Source: Proteobacteria bacterium SG_bin5 (GTDB taxonomy: Bacteria; Pseudomonadota; Alphaproteobacteria; Sphingomonadales; Sphingomonadaceae). Taken from it: DNA of 31,772 nucleotides. The DNA is taken from NCBI GenBank assembly GCA_002083475.1, contig LWDI01000033.1, positions 1-31,772 on the forward strand. The letters run 5' to 3'. Shown in pieces: positions 11,850-19,741 of this stretch (positions are counted from its first letter, which is position 1; every line of letters starts with the position of its first letter). The notes beneath the pieces were generated by a model. It was not told the DNA's origin and made no database searches. It was given only the letters and a program-made list of their open reading frames with translations. A program made the position numbers and the translations under genes.

Positions 11850-13070
11850 TCACCCCTCGTGCGCGGCGATCCATTGTTCGACCACAGGGGCGATGCGGCC
11901 GCGCCATTTGCTGCCGTTGAAAATGCCATAATGCCCCGCGCCCTCGGCCATATAATAGCGCTTCATCGCGGGCGGGAGGTTGGTGGCGAGCGCCAGCGCC
12001 GCCTTGGTTTGGCCAAGGCCCGAAATATCGTCGCGCTCGCCCTCGATCGCGAGCAAGGCGACGTCGGTGATCGCGCCGGGATCGACCGGCGCGCCGCGAT
12101 GCGTCATCTCGCCCTTGGGCAAAGCATGGCGCTGGAACACCAGATCGACCGTCTGCAAATAGAATTCGGCGGTCATGTCGCACACCGCGCGATATTCGTC
12201 GTAGAAATCCTTGGTCGCGTCGGCGCTTTCGTCATCGCCTTGGACGAGATGTTTGAACATCTCCCAATGCGACATCATGTGATTGCCCAGATTCATCGTC
12301 ATGAACCCGGCCAATTGCAAAAAGCCCGGGTAAACGCGGCGGCCGGCGCCGGGATAGGTCATCGGCACGGTCGCGATCACGTTCTGCTCGAACCAGGCGT
12401 GCGGGCGCTGGGTGGCGAGCGTGTTGACGGCGGTCGGCGCCTCGCGCGTGTCGATCGGCCCGCCCATCAGCGTCAGGCTGCGCGGGCGGCAGGGGTGGCC
12501 GCTCGCGCTCATCACACAGGTCGCGGCATAGCAGGGCACCGAGGGCTGGCAGACCGCGAGCATATGCGCGCCCGGCCCGATCGCCTCCAGGAAAGCGATC
12601 ACATAATCGATATAATCGTCGAGATCGAAACGCCCCTCGCGCAGCGGCACCAGCTTCGCGTCGCGCCAATCGGTGATGTAGACGTCGGTCGAGGGCAGCA
12701 GCTGCTCGACGGTGCCGCGCAACAGCGTCGCATAATGGCCCGACATCGGCGCGACGATCAGCAGCTTGGGGCTGCCCGAGATGCCTTCGCGGACGAAATG
12801 CTTGAGCTGGCCGAAGGGGCGCCGCGCGAGAATCTCCTCGCGCACCGTCACGCGGTCGCCGTCGATCACCGTTTCGGTGATGCCGAATTCGGGCTTGCCG
12901 CGCGGCGCGGCGGCATGGGCGAAGACTTCGAGCGCCGAGCCGAGCACCGGCCCGCCGCCAAAATAAGCGAAGGGATTCGCAGGATTTTGCAAGAACCCAG
13001 CGCCCATATTGGCGATAGCGCTCGCGCCGGCGAGCATCGAGCGCTGGAATTCATAGGCGTCGTACAGCAT
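11850..13070 (-). CDS. phaZ: intracellular polyhydroxyalkanoate depolymerase
   Basis: A 406-residue alpha/beta-hydrolase that mobilises stored polyhydroxyalkanoate granules. It starts MLYDAYEFQRSMLAGASAIA, the conserved PhaZ N-terminus, with AAAGGA upstream. The nucleophile elbow VCQPSVP places a cysteine (C174) where most hydrolases have serine, as in Ralstonia-type intracellular depolymerases. VYITDWRDA, GPIDTREAPT and PMTYPGAGRRVYPGFLQLAGFM are family motifs. The acid is probably in EGERDDISG and the histidine in AGHYGIFNG near the C-terminus. No phaC, phaR or phasin gene lies nearby. It is divergent from the ABC exporter across 178 bp. Confidence 0.92.
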   Translation of the reverse strand: MLYDAYEFQRSMLAGASAIANMGAGFLQNPANPFAYFGGGPVLGSALEVFAHAAAPRGKPEFGITETVIDGDRVTVREEILARRPFGQLKHFVREGISGSPKLLIVAPMSGHYATLLRGTVEQLLPSTDVYITDWRDAKLVPLREGRFDLDDYIDYVIAFLEAIGPGAHMLAVCQPSVPCYAATCVMSASGHPCRPRSLTLMGGPIDTREAPTAVNTLATQRPHAWFEQNVIATVPMTYPGAGRRVYPGFLQLAGFMTMNLGNHMMSHWEMFKHLVQGDDESADATKDFYDEYRAVCDMTAEFYLQTVDLVFQRHALPKGEMTHRGAPVDPGAITDVALLAIEGERDDISGLGQTKAALALATNLPPAMKRYYMAEGAGHYGIFNGSKWRGRIAPVVEQWIAAHEG

Positions 13071-13248
13071 GGGCGTCCTTTAGCATGACAGCGGTTACCG
13101 CGCGCTGAACCATCGATAACAGGATACGCCGCGCCCTCAATGCGCGTTACCGGCAAAAAACGCAATTTTCGCACGCCGGGTATCGTCCCGGGCAGGGCGG
13201 AGGTTGGCGATTGAGCCCCATCGACACGCCTGCTAGGCCTAACGCGCC

Positions 13249-15042
13249 ATGGCAGAGACACTTTCGCCCGACGCCGCGCCCGCGCCTCCCCGCAAACGCT
13301 CGCTTTCCAGCCTCGATCTCGTCTGGCGCCGGGTGCGGCGCTATCCCGGCCAACTCGCCGCCGCCTGTTTCGCGCTGACGATCACCTCGGCGGCGACGAT
13401 CGCCATTCCCTATGGCTTCAAGCGGGTGATCGATCGCGGCTTCGGCGGCATGGGCGGGCCGGAGGCGGTCGCCGGCTCCTTCCATTATCTGCTGATGATC
13501 GTGCTCGTGCTGGCGCTGGGCACCGCGTTGCGCTTCTACTTCGTCTCCTGGCTCGGCGAGCGCGTCGTCGCCGATGTCCGCGCCGAGGTGCAGCGGCATT
13601 TGCTGCGCATGGCGCCGCGCTTTTTCGAGGAGAACCGCCCGAGCGAAATCGCCTCGCGGTTGACGAGCGACACCGCGCAGATCGAAATCGTCGTCGGCAC
13701 CACGGTGTCGGTCGCGCTGCGCAATTTGTTCACCGGCATCGGCGGGATGATCTATCTCTTCGCCATCTCGCCCAAGCTCGCGGCGATGCTGGTGATCGGC
13801 ATTCCGGTCGTGATCCTGCCGATCATGGTGATGGGGCGCCGGGTGCGGACGATGTCGCGCACTTCGCAAGACCGGGTCGCCGATGTCGGCGCGGTCGCGA
13901 CCGAGACCTTGTCGGCGATGAAGATCGTCCAAGCCTTCGGCCAGGAACGCCGCGAGGGCGATCGCTTCGCCGCCGCCGTCGCCGCCACCTTCAGCGCCGC
14001 CAAGCGCCGCATCTTGTGGCGCGCGGTGATGACCGCCTTGTTCATCGCCGCGATCTTCGGCTCGATCACGATGGTGATGTGGGAGGGCGCGATCGACGTC
14101 GCCGCCGGGCGGCTGACCGGGGGCGCGATCGCCGCTTTCGTGCTCACCGGCGGCATCGTCGCGGGCGCGTTCGGCGCCTTGACCGAGGTTTACGGCGATC
14201 TGCTGCGCGGTGCGGGGGCGGCCGAGCGGCTGAACGAATTGCTCGCCGCCGAGCCCGAGATCGCCGCCCCGCCGCATCCGGTCGCGCTGCCGGTGCCGCC
14301 GCGCGGCGAAATCGCGTTCGAACGCGTGACGTTCCGCTACCCCACCCGCCCCGAACTCGCCGCGCTCGACGATTTTTCGCTGCGCGTGCGCCCGGGCGAG
14401 ACGGTGGCGGTGGTCGGCCCCTCGGGCGCGGGCAAATCGACGCTCTTCCAGCTGCTCCAGCGCTTTTACGATCCGGTTGCGGGCACCGTGCGGATCGACG
14501 GCGTCGCGCTGCCCGAGGCCGATCCCGCCGATTTGCGCGCCCGAATGGCGATGGTGCCGCAGGAAACGGTGATCTTCGCGGCCTCCGCGCGCGACAATCT
14601 GCGCTATGGCCGCTGGGACGCCGACGACGCGGCCTTGTGGGCCGCCGCCGAAGCCGCCAACGCGGCCGAATTCCTCCGCAAGCTGCCCGAGGGGCTCAAT
14701 ACTTTCCTGGGCGAAGGCGGCGCGCGGCTTTCGGGCGGGCAGCGCCAGCGCGTCGCGATCGCGCGCGCGCTGCTGCGCGACGCCCCGATCCTGCTGCTCG
14801 ACGAGGCGACGAGCGCGCTCGACGCCGAAAGCGAGCGGCTGGTGCAGGAAGCGCTCGAACGGCTGATGGTCGATCGCACCACCTTGGTGATCGCCCACCG
14901 CCTCGCGACGGTGCGCGCCGCCGACCGCATCATCGTGATGGACGAGGGCCGCATCGTCGAGGAAGGCACGCACCAGAGCCTGATCGGGCGCGGCGGGCTC
15001 TATGCCCGGCTGGCGAGCCTGCAGTTCAGCGAGGCGGCTTAG
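13249..15042 (+). CDS. ABC exporter half-transporter (fused TMD-NBD, MsbA-like)
   Basis: A 597-residue protein that would work as a homodimer in the inner membrane. Residues about 30-320 form the six-helix type I exporter domain, with PRFFEENRPSEIASRLTSDTAQIE and the intracellular loop QDRVADVGAVATETLSAMKIVQAF. The nucleotide-binding domain (about 345-595) has VTFRYPTRPE, Walker A GPSGAGKST (about 390-398), Q-loop MVPQET, signature LSGGQRQRVAIARALL, Walker B ILLLDEATSALD and the switch IAHRLATV. All catalytic residues are intact. The substrate is not readable; lipid or drug export is the usual role. It is flanked by PHA depolymerase and a palindromic repeat, neither informative. Confidence 0.9.
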   Translation: MAETLSPDAAPAPPRKRSLSSLDLVWRRVRRYPGQLAAACFALTITSAATIAIPYGFKRVIDRGFGGMGGPEAVAGSFHYLLMIVLVLALGTALRFYFVSWLGERVVADVRAEVQRHLLRMAPRFFEENRPSEIASRLTSDTAQIEIVVGTTVSVALRNLFTGIGGMIYLFAISPKLAAMLVIGIPVVILPIMVMGRRVRTMSRTSQDRVADVGAVATETLSAMKIVQAFGQERREGDRFAAAVAATFSAAKRRILWRAVMTALFIAAIFGSITMVMWEGAIDVAAGRLTGGAIAAFVLTGGIVAGAFGALTEVYGDLLRGAGAAERLNELLAAEPEIAAPPHPVALPVPPRGEIAFERVTFRYPTRPELAALDDFSLRVRPGETVAVVGPSGAGKSTLFQLLQRFYDPVAGTVRIDGVALPEADPADLRARMAMVPQETVIFAASARDNLRYGRWDADDAALWAAAEAANAAEFLRKLPEGLNTFLGEGGARLSGGQRQRVAIARALLRDAPILLLDEATSALDAESERLVQEALERLMVDRTTLVIAHRLATVRAADRIIVMDEGRIVEEGTHQSLIGRGGLYARLASLQFSEAA

Positions 15043-15060
15043 CACATGATGTCATCGGCT

Positions 15061-15154
15061 AGGCCTGTCATTGCGAGGAGCGCCGCGACGAAGCAATCCA
15101 GGAGCCGGGGACGGCGGCTGGCTTGCTTCGCAGCGCTCGCAATGACGATTAGGC
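15061..15154. repeat. intergenic palindromic repeat of the CATTGCGAG type
   Basis: The outer arms AGGCCTGTCATTGCGAG (15061-15077) and the reverse complement of GCTCGCAATGACGATTAGGCCT (ending 15154) pair with one small bulge. Inside, GACGAAGCAA and TTGCTTCG pair again. This is the familiar alphaproteobacterial repeat built on TCATTGCGAG and GAAGCAATCC. It fills the gap between the ABC exporter and the next gene and may end the exporter transcript. Confidence 0.8.
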
Positions 15155-15192
15155 CTGGAGCCTATATCGTCCGACCTTAGGGGGAATTGATC

Positions 15193-16365
15193 ATGGCCGA
15201 CCGCGATTTCGATCTGATCGTCTATGGCGCGACCGGCTTCACCGGCCGGCTCGTCGCCGAATATCTCGCGACCGCCTATGCCGACCAGGCGCGCCCGCGC
15301 TGGGCGATGGCGGGGCGCTCCGAGGCCAAACTCGCCGAGGTGCGCGATCTGATCGGCGCGCCCGCCGACACGCCCTTCGTCATCGCCGATGCGAGCGACC
15401 CCGCGAGCCTGAAGGTGATGGCCGCGCGCGCGACCGTGATCCTCACCACCGTCGGCCCCTATCAGCTGTACGGCAGCGACCTGGTCGCCGCCTGTGTCGA
15501 GGCGGGCACGGCTTATGTCGATCTGTGCGGCGAGCCCGGCTGGATGCGCGAGATGATCGACGCGCACGCGGCGCGGGCCAAGGAAACGGGCGCGCGCATC
15601 GTCTTTTCTTGCGGGTTCGATTCGATCCCGTTCGATTTGGGCGTGCTGACGCTGCAGGAAGCCGCGCGCGAGCGGTTCGGGCGGCCCTGCCCCCGCGTGA
15701 AGGGCCGGGTGCGCGCGATGAAGGGCGGCTTTTCGGGCGGCACCGCCGCTAGCCTGAAAGCCACGCTCGCCGCCGCCGCGCGCAACCCCTCGCTGATCGC
15801 GCTCCTCACCAACCCCTTCGCGCTCACCCCCGGCTTCCAAGGCGCGAGTCAGCCGCTGGGGATGATCCCCGAATATGATCGCACGATCGAGGCCTGGGTC
15901 GCCCCCTTCATCATGGCGCCGATCAACACCAAGAACGTCCACCGCACCAATTTCCTGCTCGGCAAGGCTTATGGCGCCGATTTCGTCTATGACGAGATGA
16001 TGGTCGCCGGGCTCGGCGACATGGGCAAGGCGGCGGCCGAAGCCATCGCCAAGATGAACCCGCTCAGCGGCGACAAAGGCCCCAAGCCCGGCGAAGGCCC
16101 GAGCAAGGAAGAGCGCGAGAGCGGCCATTACGACCTGCTGTTCGTGGGCGAGATGGGCGGCGGCGTGCGGCTCGACACGGTGGTGACCGGGGACAAAGAC
16201 CCGGGTTACGGCTCGACCAGCAAGATGATCGCCGAGGCCGCGCTCTGCCTGATCGAGGACGTGCCCGAAGCGGCGGGCGGGGTGTGGACGCCCGGCGCGA
16301 TCATGGGCGCGCCGTTGCGCAAGCGGTTGATCGAGCGCGCGGGGCTGACGTTCAACGCGGGGTGA
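15193..16365 (+). CDS. saccharopine dehydrogenase-like / trans-acting enoyl reductase family oxidoreductase
   Basis: A 390-residue protein. The ATG at 15193 has AGGGGGA about 7 bases upstream; an in-frame TTG at 15187 is less likely. The N-terminal Rossmann fold is FDLIVYGATGFTGRLVAEYL (about residues 5-24), with the G-x-x-G-x-x-G nucleotide loop, then WAMAGRSEAKL and VILTTVGPYQLYGSDLVAACVEAGTAYVDLCGE. SCGFDSIPFDLGVL (about 139-152) is a further family hallmark. The C-terminal half binds substrate and has a hydrophobic stretch near 185-215. The family includes saccharopine reductases and the mycobacterial lipid enoyl reductases. The true substrate is unknown; without lysine-pathway neighbours a lipid role is as likely as lysine metabolism. 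Confidence 0.8.
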   Translation: MADRDFDLIVYGATGFTGRLVAEYLATAYADQARPRWAMAGRSEAKLAEVRDLIGAPADTPFVIADASDPASLKVMAARATVILTTVGPYQLYGSDLVAACVEAGTAYVDLCGEPGWMREMIDAHAARAKETGARIVFSCGFDSIPFDLGVLTLQEAARERFGRPCPRVKGRVRAMKGGFSGGTAASLKATLAAAARNPSLIALLTNPFALTPGFQGASQPLGMIPEYDRTIEAWVAPFIMAPINTKNVHRTNFLLGKAYGADFVYDEMMVAGLGDMGKAAAEAIAKMNPLSGDKGPKPGEGPSKEERESGHYDLLFVGEMGGGVRLDTVVTGDKDPGYGSTSKMIAEAALCLIEDVPEAAGGVWTPGAIMGAPLRKRLIERAGLTFNAG

Positions 16366-16450
16366 GGCGCGGGGGGCCCGAGCAATCGAGGCCGAGCGAC
16401 TCTCAAAGACCGCGCTCGACCTAGCGGCTGGCGGCAGCCATGGGGTGGAT

Positions 16451-16480
16451 TTGCGACCGACAGCTTTGATACGTTAGAAT
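16451..16480 (+). promoter_or_regulatory. promoter candidate of the 132-aa orphan gene
   Basis: TTGCGA (16451-16456), an 18-bp spacer and TAGAAT (16475-16480) lie in a locally AT-richer stretch. A transcript starting near 16487 would have a short leader of about 26 bases before the ATG at 16513. Confidence 0.35.
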
Positions 16481-16512
16481 GGGGCAAGCGGTCGGAATGG
16501 GCAGGCAGCGAG

Positions 16513-16911
16513 ATGGATCGGGAGATGCACGATTTGGCGGCAGAGCTTCGCCAGATGCCGCCTTCGGAGGGAGCGGAATGGCTGGTCAAGCACTTCCCAT
16601 TGGAAAGTGAACAATGGGGGAAAGCGCTTATCCTTCTCGATCGCGCGCGCTTTCCGAAGAAGGAGGCGCAGCAGCTTGCAAGATATTATCTGGCGAGAGC
16701 TCCCTACGCGTCCGATCGTCCTTATCGAGTGTTCGCAAAGCTATTGGGCGTAGAAGGCTTGCTCAAAGTGCTGGGTGATATTCTGCCGCAGCTCCGGCCC
16801 AGAGCTGACCTTCTCCTTTATCACCTCAAACCGCTGTTAGCTGGCTCCGCCAACGAAGCGGATCGGCTTGCAGCGACCGATTTTGTCACAAGCTTATCGA
16901 CTGCGGAATGA
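16513..16911 (+). CDS. orphan 132-aa helical protein of unknown function
   Basis: The protein starts MDREMHDLAAELRQMPPSEGAEWLVKHF and ends DFVTSLSTAE. It is predicted to be nearly all helical with no signal peptide or membrane segment. Repeated amphipathic segments (EWLVKHFPLESEQWGKALILLDR, KKEAQQLARYYLARAP, RVFAKLLGVEGLLKVLGDIL) would suit a small helical bundle or adaptor. Composition is lower in GC than the flanking genes and closer to the islet at 1190-2275, suggesting recent acquisition. The ribosome site (GGCAGCGAG) is weak; the in-frame ATG at 16525 is the alternative start. I do not recognise a family. The gene stands alone between an oxidoreductase gene and a leftward membrane-protein gene. 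Confidence 0.5.
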   Translation: MDREMHDLAAELRQMPPSEGAEWLVKHFPLESEQWGKALILLDRARFPKKEAQQLARYYLARAPYASDRPYRVFAKLLGVEGLLKVLGDILPQLRPRADLLLYHLKPLLAGSANEADRLAATDFVTSLSTAE

Positions 16912-16995
16912 CCACAATTGAAGGCGAAAGCCGATATGCAGCCTTGCTGACCTTCGCCAACGCCACCGCGGCGGCCGGCGCCAGCAAAAGTCCCC

Positions 16996-17301
16996 TCACG
17001 CCACCAGCGCCACCACCGCCGCCGCGCCGGCCGCGAGCGCGCCCATGACCAGCCCCACCCGGCGGCGGCGCTTGCGCGCATAATCGTCCCAGGCGGGCAC
17101 ATCGAGATAATAGCGCCCGCCCTCGGCCCAGACGATCACCTTGGCCGCGACGAAGCGATCGAACATCCGCTGTTCGAGCCGGCGGTCCGAAACGAAGGCG
17201 ATCGCCTTTTCGGGCGTCACCGCGTTTTGGGCCATGAAATAGGAGATCACGCGCCGCCGCGCCCGTGCGACCGCCGCCGCCACGCCTGTCGACCCTGCCA
17301 T
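16996..17301 (-). CDS. small tail-anchored-like membrane protein of unknown function
   Basis: A 101-residue protein starting MAGSTGVAAAVARARRRVISYF at the ATG at 17301, chosen because AAGGAG lies 8 bases upstream; an extension to 17364 lacks a ribosome site. The cytoplasmic part (about 1-80) includes NAVTPEKAIAFVSDRRLEQRMFDRFVAAKVIVWAEGGRYYLDVPAWDDYARKRRRR, which reads like a small winged or wrapped regulatory fold. It is followed by one C-terminal hydrophobic helix (VGLVMGALAAGAAAVVALVA) with no tail. It lies 63 bases downstream of the rnr stop on the same strand and may be cotranscribed. Homologous small proteins of unknown function occur in sphingomonads; no role is assigned. Confidence 0.6.
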   Translation of the reverse strand: MAGSTGVAAAVARARRRVISYFMAQNAVTPEKAIAFVSDRRLEQRMFDRFVAAKVIVWAEGGRYYLDVPAWDDYARKRRRRVGLVMGALAAGAAAVVALVA

Positions 17302-17364
17302 CGTCTCCGCTCCTTGCCGTCTCGTCGAGGGGCGGACGATGCCATAACGCCCCCGGCGCGGCAA

Positions 17365-19653
17365 TCAGCGCCGCCGCCCCTGGTGGCGGATGTTCGCCGG
17401 GCGCCCGCGCCGCTTGATGACGCGCGCGCGGGGCGGCGGGGCGCCGCCCTCGACCAGTTCGAAGCGCAAGGCGCCCGACACCGGATTGGCCTCGACCAGC
17501 CGCAGCTCCAGCTTCTGCCCGCTTTCGTAGCGCGTGCCCGTCTCCTCGCCCACCAGCGCGCGCGCGGCCTCGTCATAACGGAAATATTCGCGGCCCAGAT
17601 CGCGCGCGCTGACCAGGCCATCGCCGCCCACGCCTTCGACGGTCGCGAAAAAGCCGAAGCTTTGCACGCCGGTGATCCGCGTCTGCAGCACCTGGCCGAC
17701 ATGCTCGGCGAGATAAACAGCGACATAACGGTCGATCGTCTCACGCTCGGCCTCCATCGCGCGGCGTTCGAGCATCGAGATCGATTCGCCGATCCGCTCC
17801 ATCGCCGCCGCCTCGCTTTCGCTCAGCCCGCCCTCGCCCAGCCGATAAGCGCTCACCAAGGATCGATGGACGATCAGATCGGCATAGCGGCGGATCGGCG
17901 AGGTGAAATGCGCGTAGGAGCCGAGCGCGAGGCCGAAATGGCCGGTGTTCGCGGGCGCATAATAGGCCTGGGTCTGGCTGCGCAGCACCTGCTCCATGAT
18001 TTGCGGGCGGCTGTCGCTCTCGGCGACCTTATCGAGGATCGCGTTGAAGGTCGCCGGGCGGATCACTTGACCCAGCGCGAAATCGAGCCCGTGGGTCTTC
18101 AGATATTCCTTGAGCGCGACCAGCTTTTCGCGCGCGGGCGGCTCGTGATCGCGGTACATGACGGGCGCCTTCTTGGCCTCCAGCGCCTTGGCGGCGGCGA
18201 CGTTGGCCGCGATCATATAATCCTCGATCAGCCGGTGCGCGTCGAGCCGCTCGCGCGGGGCGACCGAGAGGATGCGGCCCTTCTCGTCGAGCACCACGCG
18301 GCGCTCGGGCAGATCGAGTTCGAGCGGGGCGCGCTTGCGGCGGGCGCGATCCAGCGCGCGCCAACAGGCCCAAAGGGGTTCGAGCGCATCCTCGACCAAA
18401 GCGTCGTCCCAGCGAAAGCTGGGAGCTTGGGCAGGCGGGGGCGCTTCATCGGCCTGAGGCCCCTGCTTGCGCAGGGGCGACGTCCTTGGATCGTGGCGGG
18501 CTTCGGCCGCGTCGATCGCCGCTTGCGCTTCCTCATAAGCGATGTTCGCCCGGATGCGCACCACCGCGCGGGCGAAGCGGAAGCTTTTGAGCGCGCCTGC
18601 CTTGCCGATCTGGAGATGGCAGACCAGCGCCGCGCGGTCTTCGCCCGCTTTGAGCGAGCAGATATCGGCGGAGAGTTCCTCGGGCAGCATCGGCACCACG
18701 CGATCCGGGAAATAGACCGAATTGCCGCGCGCGCGGGCCTCGCGATCGAGCGCCGAGCCGGGGCGGACGTAAAAGCTCACGTCCGCGATCGCGACCGCCG
18801 CGCGCCAGCCGCCTTCGTTCGCCGGATCGTCATCGGCGGTCGCCCATACCGCATCGTCATGATCGCGCGCGTCGGCGGGATCGATCGCGACGATCGGCAG
18901 GTGGCGCAGATCCTCGCGCTCATCGCCCAGCGCCTGGCGCGCCACCTCATGCGCCTCCGCGATCGTCTCGGGAGCGAAGACATGGGGGATGCCGTGCTTG
19001 TGCACCGCGATCATCGAGAAGCTGCGCGGCGCGAAGGGATCGCCGAGCCGCTCGGTGACGCGCGCGGTAAAGCGCGGGCCGCGCCCGGCTTTTTCGGCGA
19101 GCACCAGATCGCCGGGCGCGGCGCCGCCGGTATCGGTGACCGCGAACTCGCGCCGCTCCTTCTTCTCCACGCCTTGCAGCCAGAGCCGCCCGCCTTCTTC
19201 GCGGAGCACGCCCAGGATTAGCTCCTCGCCGCGCGCGAGCTGCTTCATCGGGTGCGCGATCCAGCCCTGCCCGGCTTCCTCGGTGCGCGCGAGCAACCGA
19301 TCGCCGATGCCGAGCGCGCCGCGCTTGCGATCGCGCACGCGCAATTTGGGCGGCGGCACGCCTTCGGCCTCCCAGCGCTCGGGCACCGCCCAGACGGTGC
19401 CGTCGTCGCTCACGTCGATCACGCGCAGCACGGTGACCTTGGGCAGCCCGCCCATTTGGTGGAAGGCGCGGCCTTGATGATCGATCAGCCCCTGATCGGC
19501 CATGTCCTTCAGCCGCGCCTTGAGCGCGATCTTCTCCTGCGCGGAAAGCGCGAAGGCGCGCGCGATCTCGCGCTTGCCGACCGGCGTATCGGCCGAGGCG
19601 ATGAAATCGAGGATCTGGCGCTCGCTCGGCAGGCCGGGCTGGGTTTTCTTCAT
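17365..19653 (-). CDS. rnr: ribonuclease R, carrying an in-frame REP-like insertion
   Basis: A 762-residue 3'-5' exoribonuclease that degrades structured RNA. The start is taken at the ATG at 19653 (MKKTQPGLPSERQILDFIAS); an in-frame TTG 12 codons upstream is less likely. Order of domains: an N-terminal winged helix (about 1-70), cold-shock/OB domains (about 70-225), the RNB catalytic domain with AIDPADARDHDDAVWA (about 257-272, the metal-binding aspartates) and the later RYADLIVHRSL, an S1 domain (GQVLQTRITGVQSFGFFATVEGVGGDGLVSARDL) and a basic tail. Residues about 391-418 are encoded by a complete palindromic repeat. All catalytic residues are intact and the frame is open, so the enzyme is probably functional. 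Divergent from glpD. Confidence 0.94.
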   Translation of the reverse strand: MKKTQPGLPSERQILDFIASADTPVGKREIARAFALSAQEKIALKARLKDMADQGLIDHQGRAFHQMGGLPKVTVLRVIDVSDDGTVWAVPERWEAEGVPPPKLRVRDRKRGALGIGDRLLARTEEAGQGWIAHPMKQLARGEELILGVLREEGGRLWLQGVEKKERREFAVTDTGGAAPGDLVLAEKAGRGPRFTARVTERLGDPFAPRSFSMIAVHKHGIPHVFAPETIAEAHEVARQALGDEREDLRHLPIVAIDPADARDHDDAVWATADDDPANEGGWRAAVAIADVSFYVRPGSALDREARARGNSVYFPDRVVPMLPEELSADICSLKAGEDRAALVCHLQIGKAGALKSFRFARAVVRIRANIAYEEAQAAIDAAEARHDPRTSPLRKQGPQADEAPPPAQAPSFRWDDALVEDALEPLWACWRALDRARRKRAPLELDLPERRVVLDEKGRILSVAPRERLDAHRLIEDYMIAANVAAAKALEAKKAPVMYRDHEPPAREKLVALKEYLKTHGLDFALGQVIRPATFNAILDKVAESDSRPQIMEQVLRSQTQAYYAPANTGHFGLALGSYAHFTSPIRRYADLIVHRSLVSAYRLGEGGLSESEAAAMERIGESISMLERRAMEAERETIDRYVAVYLAEHVGQVLQTRITGVQSFGFFATVEGVGGDGLVSARDLGREYFRYDEAARALVGEETGTRYESGQKLELRLVEANPVSGALRFELVEGGAPPPRARVIKRRGRPANIRHQGRRR
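18402..18482. repeat. 81-bp REP-like double palindrome inside the rnr coding sequence
   Basis: The element has outer arms CGTCG (18402-18406) and CGACG (18478-18482). Inside are two perfect hairpins: CCCAGC-GAAA-GCTGGG (18408-18423, with a GNRA-type loop in this orientation) and CCCCTGC-TTGC-GCAGGGG (18460-18477). The form is that of common intergenic palindromes of alphaproteobacteria. Its length, 81 bp, is exactly 27 codons. The encoded peptide includes SPLRKQGPQADEAPPPA and PSFRWDD. It lies in the RNB domain region of RNase R, between EAQAAIDAAEA and LEPLWACWRAL. Confidence 0.85.
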
Positions 19654-19741
19654 GACGACAGCTTTAGGCGCATGGTTCGGATAACCCAAATGTTCGTCGT
19701 CCGCTCTGGAAAACGCCCCATCGCTCCCCTATCCGACAGCG

